From assembly GCF_024347135.1 (NCBI RefSeq), contig NZ_AP024907.1:3711001-3775000 (forward strand): a stretch of 64,000 nt of DNA. Direction: 5' to 3'. The notes beneath the pieces are model-generated. The model had not been told where the DNA came from. It saw nothing but the letters and a program-made list of their open reading frames with translations, and searched no databases. The stretch comes from Vibrio spartinae. GTDB taxonomy: Bacteria > Pseudomonadota > Gammaproteobacteria > Enterobacterales > Vibrionaceae. A program made the translations under genes and the position numbers. Positions within the stretch are counted from its first letter, which is position 1; every line of letters begins with the position of its first letter. Positions 41,784-51,487 of the stretch are shown here, one piece after another.

Positions 41784-43073
41784 TTACATAATGCCGACCA
41801 GTTTCGGCAGACCAATCACTAGTTCAGGGAAGCAGGAGATGACAAAAATCAGCACCACTTCAACGAAAAGGAACGGAATAATTTTCTTGGATATTTCAGA
41901 GACCGGAACCTTAGACACCCCAGAGGCAACAAACAGCACAAGCCCCATTGGTGGTGTGGCTAATCCAATGGATAGGTTGGCACACATCACCACCCCAAAG
42001 TGAACCGGGTCGATACCTGCATTAATCATGATGGGCGCAAAAATCGGCGCGAAAATCAGAATCGCAGGGCCGGCATCGAGGAACATCCCGATGAGAAACA
42101 GCAACACGTTAATAATGGCGAACAACAAATAAGGGTTTTCAGTAATGCCATTCATGAAATTGGCAACCATGTTCGACACACCCGACAAACTGATCAACGA
42201 TGCAAAACCACTGGCCGCAGCGACAATGATTAAAATCGATGCTGCATTGACCGCGACCTTGGCAAACAGGGCGTAAGTTGTTTTCACGTTGGTCACTTTA
42301 ATGATGAACAGAGACACCGCGATGGCGTAAGCAACCGCAACGGCTGCCGCTTCTGTCGGCGTAAAGATGCCACCGTAAATCCCACCCAGAATAATGACCG
42401 GTGTTAATAGAGGAATGATTGCAAGTCTGAACGCTTGTTTGCGTTCCATTGCGGGTGCGCGCTCCATCGGATGAACATCCGGATATTTTCTAATCTGAAT
42501 GCGGTTCATGAGCATCAGACCGATACAGAAAATAAGCCCCGGTGTCACACCAGCCAGAAACATGGCTGCAACCGAGGTATTCATCACAAATGCATACAGC
42601 AGCATGATGCCTGACGGGGGGATAATATTCCCCAAAACAGTGGCGGCAGCCGTCAGTGCGGCTGAATAACCGGCATCATATTTATACTTCTTCATCTCCG
42701 GAATCAGCATACCGCCGATCGCAGAAGTTGCAGCAACCGCTGAGCCCGTCAGCGCCCCAAAGATAGTTGCAGCCAGAATCACAACGTGACCGAGCCCGCC
42801 GCGCAGGTGTTGTACCATCGTTTGTGCGAAAGCGATAATCCGTGGGGTTATCCCGCCCGCAGTCATGCATTCTCCTGCCAGCATAAAAAATGGCAGCGCA
42901 AGCAACAGAAAACTATCAAGACCAGAATACAATCGCTGATACAGCATATTTGCAAACAGCATCTGATCATTCTGGAATAGTGCAATCACAGGTGATAAGC
43001 CCAAGGTAAACAGTACCGGCACACCAACAACTAAAAAAATCAAAAAGTAGAGTAAAAAAATTGGAGAAACCAT
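41784..43073 (-). CDS. TRAP transporter large permease (DctM family)
   Basis: A membrane protein of about 429 residues from ATG 43073 (MVSPIFLLYFLIFLVVGVPV), with many hydrophobic segments and DctM marks: FFMLAGECMTAGGITPRII, GHVVILAATIFGALTGSAVA, IPPSGIMLLYAF, GGIFTPTEAAAVAVAYA. It is the Na+-driven translocating subunit. The longer frame upstream is not supported; GAGG lies before 43073, 17 bases after the DctQ stop. It works with DctQ (43090) and probably with DctP (55405). The SQ specificity is inferred from context. Confidence 0.92.
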   Translation of the reverse strand: MVSPIFLLYFLIFLVVGVPVLFTLGLSPVIALFQNDQMLFANMLYQRLYSGLDSFLLLALPFFMLAGECMTAGGITPRIIAFAQTMVQHLRGGLGHVVILAATIFGALTGSAVAATSAIGGMLIPEMKKYKYDAGYSAALTAAATVLGNIIPPSGIMLLYAFVMNTSVAAMFLAGVTPGLIFCIGLMLMNRIQIRKYPDVHPMERAPAMERKQAFRLAIIPLLTPVIILGGIYGGIFTPTEAAAVAVAYAIAVSLFIIKVTNVKTTYALFAKVAVNAASILIIVAAASGFASLISLSGVSNMVANFMNGITENPYLLFAIINVLLFLIGMFLDAGPAILIFAPIFAPIMINAGIDPVHFGVVMCANLSIGLATPPMGLVLFVASGVSKVPVSEISKKIIPFLFVEVVLIFVISCFPELVIGLPKLVGIM

Positions 43074-43089
43074 TGTCGTACCATCCTCA

Positions 43090-43707
43090 TTAAGCCGTCT
43101 TCGATCCAAGCGGCTGTGTTTTCTGTTGCTCATGCGTTGAGTCTTCGTCATCTTCTGACGCTTCGAACAGTGCCGCTGTCAGCGCGGTGTGAGAGATATC
43201 CTCAAAATCACCGAACATATTCCGTAAGGACGACACACATTTTTGCAAAGCGAATAAGAGCGTGACACTCATCATCACCGGAGGAATGACATAGATGTAG
43301 TACATTGGAATGGGCAAACTGTCCGCCATAACCGCTCCGGTATGGAAGAAGTTCCAACCAAATTTGATCCAGACGATAAAGACGAATATTGCCGAGATAT
43401 GAGCCAGTAAGGCAAAGAAAGCAAACAGTCGCGGTGTTTTCTTTTCCAGAATTTCAGTGACAAAGGTCATCGCGATGTTTTTGTCGGTCAGATAAACAAA
43501 CGGCAAACATAAATACGTCATGTAAATCATCAGGAAGCGGGAAGATTCATCCGTCCAACTTAACGGAATATTGAGGATGTAACGGAACAAAACTTGGATA
43601 ACAACGATAACCGTCATCACGAGTAGCAAAATGCCGCCCATATGACGGAGTATCTTCGACAAAGGCGTCGTCACAGTGTTTAGTGCTTTTTCGATGGCTC
43701 TTAACAT
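43090..43707 (-). CDS. TRAP transporter small permease (DctQ family)
   Basis: A 205-residue protein with four membrane helices and the DctQ mark FRYILNIPLSWTDESSRFLM near residue 40. ATG 43707 is chosen because GGTGA lies five bases upstream. The C-terminus is an acidic cytoplasmic tail (ASEDDEDSTHEQQ) longer than usual. It lies just ahead of the large permease in the operon. Confidence 0.9.
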   Translation of the reverse strand: MLRAIEKALNTVTTPLSKILRHMGGILLLVMTVIVVIQVLFRYILNIPLSWTDESSRFLMIYMTYLCLPFVYLTDKNIAMTFVTEILEKKTPRLFAFFALLAHISAIFVFIVWIKFGWNFFHTGAVMADSLPIPMYYIYVIPPVMMSVTLLFALQKCVSSLRNMFGDFEDISHTALTAALFEASEDDEDSTHEQQKTQPLGSKTA

Positions 43708-43781
43708 AGAATCACCATTATTGAATGAGAAAACCATCGGGTGCTGATGCTCAGCCCCCGAAACAGACTGTCATATTGTTA

Positions 43782-44645
43782 TTATTTTGCTTTACCATTT
43801 GAGCCAAACAGACGAATCTTATGCTGTACAACTTCTTTCATTCCTGTAATGCCTTTATTCATCACATCAGCCAGAATGTAGTCTTTCTCATTTGCTTTCC
43901 AATGAGCCTGTACACCGAGGATAAACGCCTGACGCAGCTCAGTATCGACGTTGACCTTTGCGACCCCGCGCTGCACCGCTTCAACGATCTGATCATCCGG
44001 TACCCCGGAACCACCATGCAGGACGATGGGTTTTTTTACTGCCTGTTTAATTTCAGAGAGTCGGTCAAACTTCAGCTCTGGTGTTGTTTTATAGACCCCA
44101 TGCGCCGTACCAATAGAGACCGCGAGATAATCAACCCCAGTACGCTCAGAGAAATCTAATGCTTCAGCGACGGTGGTGATCATCGCATCTTTCTCATCAA
44201 CGGTGATGTCATCTTCTGTGCCGCCAATCTTACCGATCTCCCCTTCAGAGCCGAGCCCTAAAGCGTTGGCAACTTCAACAACCGCTTTCGTAATCCGGAT
44301 ATTGTCTTCAAAAGGCAATGCAGAGCCATCAAACATCAGTGATTGAAAATCACGTGTCGCAGCTTCCATACACTGTTCAAACTGACGGCTATGGTCTAAA
44401 TGAACACATACAGGTACGGTGATACGGTGATATTTCATCAGAGAATCAATCGCGTCCCGGAGCGGTTTCATTCCCATTTCATTGATCGCTTTTTGACCAA
44501 TTTGAATCATGATCGGTGACTGCTCTTCTTCAGCAGCAAGGAGTACCGCTTTAATCGTTTCTAGGTTGTGCGCGGTAAAGGCACCAATGGCATAACCATT
44601 TGTCCACGCTTCCTGAATCATTGTTTTACCAGATACATACGACAT
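43782..44645 (-). CDS. class II aldolase, probable sulfofructose-1-phosphate aldolase
   Basis: A 287-residue zinc-dependent class II aldolase of the fructose/tagatose-bisphosphate type. Metal and substrate motifs: VCVHLDHS, SEGEIGKIGGTED, LAVSIGTAHGVYK, VLHGGSGVP, KVNVDTELR. E. coli uses the class I Schiff-base aldolase YihT for this step; no YihT-like gene is present here, and this gene takes its place between the TRAP genes and yihU. Class II aldolases do this job in described sulfo-EMP variants. It cleaves sulfofructose-1-phosphate to DHAP and sulfolactaldehyde. AAGGGAA precedes ATG 44645. Confidence 0.88.
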   Translation of the reverse strand: MSYVSGKTMIQEAWTNGYAIGAFTAHNLETIKAVLLAAEEEQSPIMIQIGQKAINEMGMKPLRDAIDSLMKYHRITVPVCVHLDHSRQFEQCMEAATRDFQSLMFDGSALPFEDNIRITKAVVEVANALGLGSEGEIGKIGGTEDDITVDEKDAMITTVAEALDFSERTGVDYLAVSIGTAHGVYKTTPELKFDRLSEIKQAVKKPIVLHGGSGVPDDQIVEAVQRGVAKVNVDTELRQAFILGVQAHWKANEKDYILADVMNKGITGMKEVVQHKIRLFGSNGKAK

Positions 44646-45175
44646 TTATCGTGTTCCCTTATCATTAATTTAGTCTTTAAGACGGTGGTTTGTTAGGAAC
44701 AATTTACCAATCGTATTTGTCAATTTCTGTTACCCACATAACAATTATGTCCATAAAGTGACATTTACCACCAAAAGTTTACACACGATCACATCGAAAT
44801 GAATCATAATGCTCATATATTCGTTTCACATATAATCAGGCATCGGTTGCCAATCCAGAAAGGTTCGGACACCCAATGATGGGTTGAGGATGACAGCACC
44901 CATTATCATAAGATATTAATTATCAATCCCTTATGCATAGCGGGTTATGGCGGTTATTTTATTGGGAATCACGGGCCAATGAAAAAGAGATAATCAAGAT
45001 CACGGTGATGAAAAGCCTTGCTGAACTTGATCGGTAAAGAAAGGCTGTGAACGGTGGGGGAAACAGCAGAGAGCGACTGATGAATCGTCATCAGTCGTTG
45101 TGTCGAAATGTCAAAAAATGTCAGATAATTATCACTTGCAGTAGGACAATTTTTATCAAGAACAACGTTATGATG
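44646..45175. other. intergenic region between yihU and the aldolase
   Basis: About 530 bases without a gene. It holds a perfect 10-bp hairpin at 45074-45097 (CGACTGATGA/TCATCAGTCG), 80 bases after yihU, and the promoter of the aldolase operon. ATGTCCATAAAGTGACAT at 44744-44761 resembles the 15-bp motif near yihU/yihV, and AATGTCAAAAAAT at 45107 recurs at 46208; these are possible regulator sites. Confidence 0.55.
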
Positions 45176-46075
45176 TTACGATGATTTCACCTTTGCAGCG
45201 AAACCAGAAGTCACACGCAATTGTTCAAGAATAGCAGTCCAGTCTTGACGTCCACGTCCTGCCGCCCGGGCAGCACTGTACAGTTCACGAGAAGCAGCAC
45301 CACAAGGCATCGGGACATGCACCTGATTCGCCAGATCGAGAGCAATCCCTAAATCTTTATGGGCCAGGTCAATCATAAATACAGGAGAGAGATCACCGGC
45401 AAGAACTTTACCCGGCCATGTGGTGGTAAAATGGCCTTTGCCGGCAGGTGTGCCACTCATAACTTGCATTGCGGTATCCCAGTCCAACCCTATCGCTTCA
45501 GCCAGTGTTGCCGCTTCTGCTGAGAGCGCGTTCAGCGCGATACTCATATAGTTATTGATGATTTTAACGCGGATACCTTTTCCCGCACCGCCCGCATCAA
45601 CCGTCTCAGAGCCCATGCAGTCGAATAACGGCTGAGCCCGCTCGATTTGTGCTTTCGTACCGCCGGCCATAATCAGAAGCTCACCCCGGACAGCATGCTC
45701 TGACGTACGACCGACAGGTGCTTCCATCATGGCAAACCCTTTATCGGTCATGGCTTGAATCAGTGCATCCGTTTCTAGTGGATGGATGGTTGACATATCA
45801 ATCACGAGCGCATCTTTATTTAAAGTCGATACCACGCTGTCCTCACCAAAAAGAACATGGTTTACAAGGGTACCATTGGGCAACATCGTCACCACAAATT
45901 CAGCATCCAAAGCCGCATCAGCGGGTGATGTCGCTGCGGTAGCCCCTTGTGTCACGAGTTGCTGGACAGCCCCCTCATTGATATCGAAAACTTTGAGAGC
46001 ATGTCCCCCTTTGAGCAGATTCAGCGCCATGGGCATTCCCATCTGGCCTAAACCAATAAAACCAATTGCCGACAT
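45176..46075 (-). CDS. yihU: sulfolactaldehyde reductase YihU
   Basis: A 299-residue 3-hydroxyisobutyrate-dehydrogenase-family enzyme that reduces sulfolactaldehyde to DHPS with NADH. The Rossmann start [20 protein letters not shown], the substrate loop [12 protein letters not shown], the catalytic lysine region [20 protein letters not shown] and the YihU-specific end [19 protein letters not shown] closely match E. coli YihU. AAGGAATAAC precedes the ATG. It is divergent from yihV over a 210-base regulatory region. Confidence 0.95.
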   Translation of the reverse strand: MSAIGFIGLGQMGMPMALNLLKGGHALKVFDINEGAVQQLVTQGATAATSPADAALDAEFVVTMLPNGTLVNHVLFGEDSVVSTLNKDALVIDMSTIHPLETDALIQAMTDKGFAMMEAPVGRTSEHAVRGELLIMAGGTKAQIERAQPLFDCMGSETVDAGGAGKGIRVKIINNYMSIALNALSAEAATLAEAIGLDWDTAMQVMSGTPAGKGHFTTTWPGKVLAGDLSPVFMIDLAHKDLGIALDLANQVHVPMPCGAASRELYSAARAAGRGRQDWTAILEQLRVTSGFAAKVKSS

Positions 46076-46149
46076 ATTGTTATTCCTTCACATAGATAGA
46101 TAAGTGAAAAACAATATAAAACATTTATGCGGACTCTCTCCACAACAAA

Positions 46150-46164
46150 TGTCACATTTTGTCC
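46150..46164. promoter_or_regulatory. 15-bp motif in the yihU/yihV divergent promoter, likely regulator operator
   Basis: TGTCACATTTTGTCC is the exact reverse complement of GGACAAAATGTGACA at 49382-49396 in front of the TauE gene. Nearby AATGTCAAAAAAT at 46208-46220 is related. The CsqR/YihW-like DeoR regulator encoded at 47191 is the most likely binder, since E. coli CsqR binds the yihU-yihV intergenic region. Confidence 0.6.
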
Positions 46165-46284
46165 ATTTTTGTTTGTTTTAGTTATTTTGTGATAAAAATC
46201 CCAGCCAAATGTCAAAAAATAATTATACTGCGCTATCATCACGCTGGCTGTATCAGCCAACAGTAACGAACCAAGAGAAAGACG

Positions 46285-47172
46285 ATGACGATTGCATGTA
46301 TAGGTATTACGGTACTCGACCGAATTCAACGGGTAGAAAGCTTACCGGACAAGGGTGGCAAGTATATTGCCAAGGATTACTTTGAAGTCGGTGGCGGCCC
46401 GGCGGCAACCGCGGCTGTTGCTGTTGCAAAATTAGGTCATGCGGTCGATTTTATTGGCCGCTTAGGTCAAGATAGTGTCGCAGAAACGCTGCTGACAGAA
46501 CTGAAACAATACGGTGTCAATACAGACAGAACTGTCCATATTCACGAGGCATCCTCCGCATTTTCAGTGGTACTGGTTGATGATCAGGGCGAGCGGATCA
46601 TCGTCAACTATCAAGATCCGTCACTCAGTCGCGATCCAACCCCGCTTGAAAATATCGACTTTTCCCGCTATACCACGATTCTCACCGATGTGCGCTGGCC
46701 AGAAGGCGCTGAGTATGCCCTGCAACAAGCGAAACATTATGGTATTCCGTCGGTTCTGGATGCGGATATGTCCCCGGATCCGATTGACTCACTGGTCAAA
46801 CTTGCTGACCACGTCGCATTTTCTGAACCTGGGTTAGAGAAATTTACCGGTTGTGCCGACCCGATAGAAGGGCTCAAAATAGCTCAAAAACAAACATCGG
46901 GAAAAGTCTATGTTACCGTTGGCTCTCAAGGTTGCTACTGGCTAGAAAATCAGGAGCTATGCCACGAGCCGGTTATCAAAGTTGACGTTGTTGATACCAC
47001 TGGAGCCGGGGATGTATTCCATGGGGCGTTGGCCGTTGCCGTAGCCGAGGCTAAACAAAGCCGTGAAAGTATTGTATTCTCAAATACCGTAGCAGCGTTA
47101 AAATGCACCAAAAGGGGTGGTCGGGAAGGAATCCCGACTCGGGTTGAAGTGGATCAAAAACTACAAAAATAA
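46285..47172 (+). CDS. yihV: sulfofructose kinase YihV
   Basis: A 295-residue PfkB/ribokinase-family kinase that phosphorylates sulfofructose at O1. It follows E. coli YihV: ACIGITVLDRIQRVESLPDK, YFEVGGGPAATAAVAVAKLG, ILTDVRWPEGAEYAL, AFSEPGLEKFTG, and the anion-hole/base motif VDVVDTTGAGDVFHGALAVA with the catalytic Asp, then LKCTKRGGREGIP. It reads divergently from yihU, with the csqR-like gene 18 bases downstream. Confidence 0.96.
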   Translation: MTIACIGITVLDRIQRVESLPDKGGKYIAKDYFEVGGGPAATAAVAVAKLGHAVDFIGRLGQDSVAETLLTELKQYGVNTDRTVHIHEASSAFSVVLVDDQGERIIVNYQDPSLSRDPTPLENIDFSRYTTILTDVRWPEGAEYALQQAKHYGIPSVLDADMSPDPIDSLVKLADHVAFSEPGLEKFTGCADPIEGLKIAQKQTSGKVYVTVGSQGCYWLENQELCHEPVIKVDVVDTTGAGDVFHGALAVAVAEAKQSRESIVFSNTVAALKCTKRGGREGIPTRVEVDQKLQK

Positions 47173-47190
47173 ACAAAGCGAAGGGTTAAT

Positions 47191-47949
47191 GTGACTAATC
47201 CCAGACAAGATAAATTAATTCATTTAGTCAACGAAAAAGGGTATTACGGCGTCGAAGAACTCGCAGAGCTGTTGGAAGTATCAACGCAGACGATTCGCCG
47301 TGACATCAAAAAACTCAGTCATGAGCGACTGGTGATTCGCCACCACGGTGGTGCAAGCTCTCCGGCCACCAAGAATAACCTTGATTATGAAGTACGTAAG
47401 GTTTCCGGCACGGCCCAAAAACATGCGATTGGCAAGGCGATTGCGGATCTCATTCCTGATAATTCGACTGTTTTTATTACGATAGGCACAACGGCAGAAG
47501 TGATTGCCAGTTATTTGGCACAGAAAAATAATTTACAGGTCATTACCAACAGCCTTCGCGTTGCCAATGTACTGCATACCAACGCGTCTATCGATGTGCT
47601 GATCCCGAGCGGAAAAATTAAAGCGTTTAACGGGGGGATTGTCGGTACGGAAGCAATTGATTTTATTGCGAACTTCCGGTTCGATTATCTGATAACCAGC
47701 GCGGCATCGATTGATGTTGACGGCACATTACTTGAGTATGATCTCAACGAAACGATGATCACTCAGATGGTGATGAAATCAGCACGGCATGTCTTGGTTG
47801 CCATGGATTCGAGTAAGTTTATCCCACGCGGATCAATCACTTTAGCCAACATCAAAGATGTCGGTTACTTCTTTACCGATACCCAGCCTAGCCCCACCAT
47901 TGAGGCCGTTGCAAAACAAAATGATACCGAGCTGGTGATCTGTCCGTAA
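47191..47949 (+). CDS. csqR: DeoR-family regulator, CsqR (YihW)-like
   Basis: A 252-residue DeoR-type regulator: N-terminal HTH (YYGVEELAELLEVSTQTIRR, residues about 18-38) and a sugar-phosphate-binding DeoRC domain (FITIGTTAEVIASYLA, ITNSLRVANVL, then GGIVGTEAIDFIANFRFDYL). It is like E. coli YihW in TNPRQDKLI and other stretches. GTG start with GAAGGG upstream. It probably represses the SQ genes and is relieved by SQ or a pathway intermediate; the repeated 15-bp motif is its candidate site. Confidence 0.88.
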   Translation: MTNPRQDKLIHLVNEKGYYGVEELAELLEVSTQTIRRDIKKLSHERLVIRHHGGASSPATKNNLDYEVRKVSGTAQKHAIGKAIADLIPDNSTVFITIGTTAEVIASYLAQKNNLQVITNSLRVANVLHTNASIDVLIPSGKIKAFNGGIVGTEAIDFIANFRFDYLITSAASIDVDGTLLEYDLNETMITQMVMKSARHVLVAMDSSKFIPRGSITLANIKDVGYFFTDTQPSPTIEAVAKQNDTELVICP

Positions 47950-48030
47950 TGACGCGCCAGTGTTCTACGCATGCGCATACCGACTAACGAACTGAATGCT
48001 AACGAACCAAATGACTAACGAACCGAAAAT

Positions 48031-48049
48031 AGGCAGAGCCACTCTGCCT
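48031..48049. terminator. hairpin between the regulator and galM
   Basis: AGGCAGAG and CTCTGCCT pair perfectly around CCA; A/T-rich tails lie on both sides (convergent genes), so it may act as a bidirectional terminator. Confidence 0.6.
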
Positions 48050-48097
48050 GAAACTGTTTCTGATATAAAATGCTGCCGGTATACCGCTCTTATCGAA

Positions 48098-49162
48098 TCA
48101 TGACTTGGTAGAAAAACGGTATATCGTTTTCTCTTCGAAGACCTCGCCCGGATTCAAACGTGTTGTCGGAAAATGGACATGGTTCGGACTGTCAGGGTAA
48201 TGCTGAGTTTCGAGACACAGCCCCTGATTCGATTGGTAACGCTGACCATGACGACCGATCCAATGTTTATTCGATAACTTAAATCCATTGTAGAATTGAA
48301 CGGCAGGTTGCGTGGTAAGCACCGTCATCAATCGCCCGCTTGTTGGCTCATACAACGCTGCGGCATAGTGGTATTCCCCCTCTTTCTTGAGGCCATCTAA
48401 GATAAAGTTATGGTCAAATCCGGCGTCGTCTGTCCGGGACAGATTAGCGCTAATACGCGTTGCTGCCGTAAAATCCAGACCGGAGTCCGTCACCGCACAA
48501 ATTTCACCGGTTGGAATCATTTGCTCGGTCACCGGGGTATAGAAACGGGAAAACAGTTGTAGCTCATGGTGATTCACGGTTCCTGAATCATGTCCCGCAA
48601 GATTGTAATAGCTATGGTTCGTCAGGTTGACGACGGTCGGCTTGTCCGTGGTCGCCTGAAAGTTGAAATGGACTTGATTCTGTTCATCTAAGCCGATGGT
48701 ATGCCGAACCTGCAATGTGCCCCCATAACCGGATTCACCATCCGGAGAAATGCGACTCAGATGGAGATAGATCGCATCATCTTGTGTTTCGACCGCAAAA
48801 TCCCAAACGTATTTATCAAAGCCTTGCTGTCCACCATGCAAATGCTGTTGGGTGGCCGGCTCGTTTCTTTCCAGTTGAAAGGCTGTGCCATCGATGGTGT
48901 AGCGACCGTCTTTTATCCGGTTTGCATACCGTCCTGCCAGTGCACCAAAAAATGGATGTCCCTCGACATATTTGTCCAGACATTCATATCCCAGTACCAC
49001 ATCAGCCTGATGACCATCACGATCCGGTGTTTCTATCGATGTCACGATACAGCCATAGTTGGTGACACGCAGGATCATTCCCTGACTGTTTTGCAGAGTG
49101 ATTAACTTCACCGGTACGTGTTGTCCCGCAATCTGTCCCCAGTTTTCAATATTCAACTTCAC
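48098..49162 (-). CDS. galM: aldose 1-epimerase (GalM type), probable SQ mutarotase
   Basis: A 354-residue galactose-mutarotase-fold protein: GCIVTSIETPDRDG, GALAGRYANRIKDGRY, HLHGGQQGFDKYVWD with the general-acid His, VVNLTNHSYYNLAG with the second His, and QFYNGFKL. It is closer to classical GalM than to the shorter YihR used as SQ mutarotase in E. coli. Its position inside the SQ cluster suggests that it equilibrates SQ anomers after YihQ action; this is inference. Confidence 0.9.
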   Translation of the reverse strand: MKLNIENWGQIAGQHVPVKLITLQNSQGMILRVTNYGCIVTSIETPDRDGHQADVVLGYECLDKYVEGHPFFGALAGRYANRIKDGRYTIDGTAFQLERNEPATQQHLHGGQQGFDKYVWDFAVETQDDAIYLHLSRISPDGESGYGGTLQVRHTIGLDEQNQVHFNFQATTDKPTVVNLTNHSYYNLAGHDSGTVNHHELQLFSRFYTPVTEQMIPTGEICAVTDSGLDFTAATRISANLSRTDDAGFDHNFILDGLKKEGEYHYAAALYEPTSGRLMTVLTTQPAVQFYNGFKLSNKHWIGRHGQRYQSNQGLCLETQHYPDSPNHVHFPTTRLNPGEVFEEKTIYRFSTKS

Positions 49163-49177
49163 GCGCTTATCTCTTTA

Positions 49178-49226
49178 TTGGTTTATTCATATGCTTGGTT
49201 TATTCATATGATTGGTTTATTCATAT
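49178..49226. repeat. tandem repeat, 3 x 17 bp, upstream of galM
   Basis: TTGGTTTATTCATAT occurs at 49178, 49195 and 49212 with period 17. It lies in the divergent galM/TauE promoter region. The rest of this 305-base region carries the 15-bp motif at 49382. Confidence 0.75.
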
Positions 49227-49381
49227 TCGTGATTTGATGCCCATTTTCAGAGTGACGGCTCAGACACAGACCTTGGTGCTTTAATCATGCTGAAAGACCG
49301 AAAGCAGGTTAATTGATTATACAAAACCGGTCACAACCATCTGCGTTTGTTGTCACAAAATGAAAACAACCAAACACATTC

Positions 49382-49396
49382 GGACAAAATGTGACA
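49382..49396. promoter_or_regulatory. 15-bp motif upstream of the TauE gene, likely operator
   Basis: GGACAAAATGTGACA, identical on the opposite strand to the motif at 46150-46164. A further TTGTCACAAAATG lies at about 49350. The site is 71 bases before the TauE start, where a repressor could act. Confidence 0.6.
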
Positions 49397-49467
49397 AATT
49401 CGATGGTAATTATTTTTGATAAATTTATAGTATATGGACATTCACTCAGTTCAAAAACTCAGGATAT

Positions 49468-50208
49468 ATGGACACCACAATACTATTCATCTCGATGATT
49501 ATCGCGCTGGCAGGTTTCACACAGGGACTGACTGGGTTCGGGGCGGCTTTAGTCTCTGTTCCGTTACTCTCACTCCTTGTTACAGCCCAGACAGCAGTAC
49601 CGATTGCCGCCATTTTCGGCTGGTTAGTCACCCTGCCCGTCGTATGGAAAATGCGTCATTCGATCCAGCGACAGACGGGCCTCATTCTTTTTGCCGGCTC
49701 CATCCCGGCATCATTCGTTGGCGCGAAATTACTCGCAAACATGCCATCCCAGTACATTTTGATCACCATGGGAGTGGTTCTTATTGTATCCAGTATTCAC
49801 TCCATGACCTCGAAGAAGCCATTGTTTAAAAAGACATCGGTACCGATAACGATCGGGGCTGGTTTTACATCCGGGGTATTAGGTGCCAGTGTCGGAGAAT
49901 CCGGTCCACCCGTGATTGCATACACATCGATGCAGCCATGGACAGCCGATCAAACAAAATCAACACTCGCCTTTTTCTTCATGCTACAAATGATCGGGGC
50001 CAATATCGGTTTCTGGCGAGAAGGCCTGATCACCGACACCGTCGTCTCACATGTCATGTCTGCCATGCCGGCTTTTGCCATTGGCCTGACCGGCGGTATG
50101 GTGGGGTATCACTTACTCCAGAAATATAAAATTAATTATCACCGGATTGTGCATATTTTTCTGTTGGTCATCGGGTGTGCCCTTGTGTTTAAAAATGTCA
50201 GTTTTTAA
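49468..50208 (+). CDS. TauE/SafE-family permease, probable DHPS/sulfonate exporter
   Basis: A 246-residue membrane protein with about eight helices and the two duplicated TauE/SafE halves: GFTQGLTGFGAALVSVPLLS near the start and GVLGASVGESGPPVIAYTS in the second half. The family exports sulfite and organosulfonates, and members accompany SQ pathways as putative DHPS or sulfolactate exporters. DHPS is the end product here, so export of DHPS is the likely role. The gene is alone between two divergent/convergent partners and ends at a strong terminator. Confidence 0.88.
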   Translation: MDTTILFISMIIALAGFTQGLTGFGAALVSVPLLSLLVTAQTAVPIAAIFGWLVTLPVVWKMRHSIQRQTGLILFAGSIPASFVGAKLLANMPSQYILITMGVVLIVSSIHSMTSKKPLFKKTSVPITIGAGFTSGVLGASVGESGPPVIAYTSMQPWTADQTKSTLAFFFMLQMIGANIGFWREGLITDTVVSHVMSAMPAFAIGLTGGMVGYHLLQKYKINYHRIVHIFLLVIGCALVFKNVSF

Positions 50209-50236
50209 ACACGGAGAATCCGTTTGAATCCAACAA

Positions 50237-50268
50237 AAAAGGCGGCTTTCTTAAGAAAGCCGCCTTTT
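50237..50268. terminator. strong bidirectional terminator between the TauE gene and gldA
   Basis: A long palindrome with arms AAAAGGCGGCTTTCTT and its exact complement, flanked by A and T tracts, 28 bases after the TauE stop and 79 bases before the gldA stop; serves both convergent genes. Confidence 0.9.
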
Positions 50269-50346
50269 GATTTGAGTCCGGTTTACAAGCTGTCAGGCCT
50301 ACAAACTGTTAGGTTTACCAACGATCCAGTTTACCAACAGTCCGCT

Positions 50347-51429
50347 TTACAAACCAAGTTGATGCGCCGTCAGAATCGCGGCATACACCGAGTCAGCCGT
50401 GACTGGGAATGGCATGTTATGGATGGTCTCGCCTTCTGCGCATGATGCTTTCGCAACATCCATCAGTTTTTCATGGTTCAGCTCTTGAACGCCCATTTCA
50501 TAGAGGTTTGTCGGTAAACCGACGGTACGGCAGAAGCACAGAACCTCATCAATCTCTGATTGTGGCGCGTTCTCAAGCACTAGCTGAGTCAACGTACCAA
50601 AGGCAACTTTCTCACCATGCAACAGGTGATGACACTCTTCCAGCTTCGTCAGACCATTATGAATCGCATGTGCAGCAGCCAGACCTGAGCTTTCAAAACC
50701 GATACCGGAAAGGTACGTGTTCGCTTCAATAATGTTTTCTACCGCTTTGGTCGCCACACCATTTTCAACCGCAACTTTGGCTTTTTCACCATCGGCAATT
50801 AACGTGTCATAACATAACTTCGCCAGTGTCTGAGCCGCCCGGGTCGGTAAGCCGCCCGCCATTGTGGCTTTATTCGACAGACCATTCGCACGCGCTTCAA
50901 AGTAGGTTGACATCGCATCACCCATCCCGGCAACCAATGTGCGAACCGGCGCTGCCGCGATGATCCCGGTATCCATAATCACCATATTCGGATTTGACGG
51001 GAACATCAGATATTCGCTGAACTCTCCCTCTGGCGTATAAATGACCGCCAATGCAGAGGTCGGCGCATCGGTTGATGCAATGGTTGGCACAATCACGACT
51101 GGGATTTTCGAGTAATACGCGACTGATTTGGCGGTATCCAGTGTTTTCCCGCCACCGATACCAATGATCACATCGTTTTCTTGAGTACGGCATACATCGA
51201 CCAGACGCTCAATTTCCACCCGAGAGCATTCACCGCCAAATATATCAAAGCTGGTCTTGAGGCTTTTACCTTCACAGCTCGCTGCAACACGTTCACGCGC
51301 TAACCCCATCACGAAGTTATCCGCAATGGCTAATGGTTTCTGACCAAACACCGAAACATATTGACCAATATTATCCAGTGCACCATTGCCCTGAATGTAC
51401 TTACTTGGGGAGATAATAATCGTGTCCAT
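50347..51429 (-). CDS. gldA: glycerol dehydrogenase GldA
   Basis: A 360-residue iron-type family III alcohol dehydrogenase oxidising glycerol to dihydroxyacetone with NAD+. NAD site GIGGGKTLDTAKSVAYY; zinc ligands lie in GMGDAMSTYFEAR (Asp), SSGLAAAHAIHNGLT (His) and CHHLLHGEKVAFGTL (His). Together with the dihydroxyacetone kinase just upstream it converts glycerol to DHAP. In this cluster the glycerol would come from SQ-glycerol cleaved by YihQ. Confidence 0.94.
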   Translation of the reverse strand: MDTIIISPSKYIQGNGALDNIGQYVSVFGQKPLAIADNFVMGLARERVAASCEGKSLKTSFDIFGGECSRVEIERLVDVCRTQENDVIIGIGGGKTLDTAKSVAYYSKIPVVIVPTIASTDAPTSALAVIYTPEGEFSEYLMFPSNPNMVIMDTGIIAAAPVRTLVAGMGDAMSTYFEARANGLSNKATMAGGLPTRAAQTLAKLCYDTLIADGEKAKVAVENGVATKAVENIIEANTYLSGIGFESSGLAAAHAIHNGLTKLEECHHLLHGEKVAFGTLTQLVLENAPQSEIDEVLCFCRTVGLPTNLYEMGVQELNHEKLMDVAKASCAEGETIHNMPFPVTADSVYAAILTAHQLGL

Positions 51430-51487
51430 AACTGAATCCTTTTTTATGCTTAATTTTATAGGCGTGTACGACCAACCCGGCCGTCAC

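Noticed and set aside
43782..44645. Ordinary fructose-bisphosphate or tagatose-bisphosphate aldolase of central metabolism
   Set aside because: Sequence alone would allow it, but it lies between TRAP genes and yihU in a cluster that otherwise lacks the aldolase step, so the sulfofructose-phosphate role is preferred.
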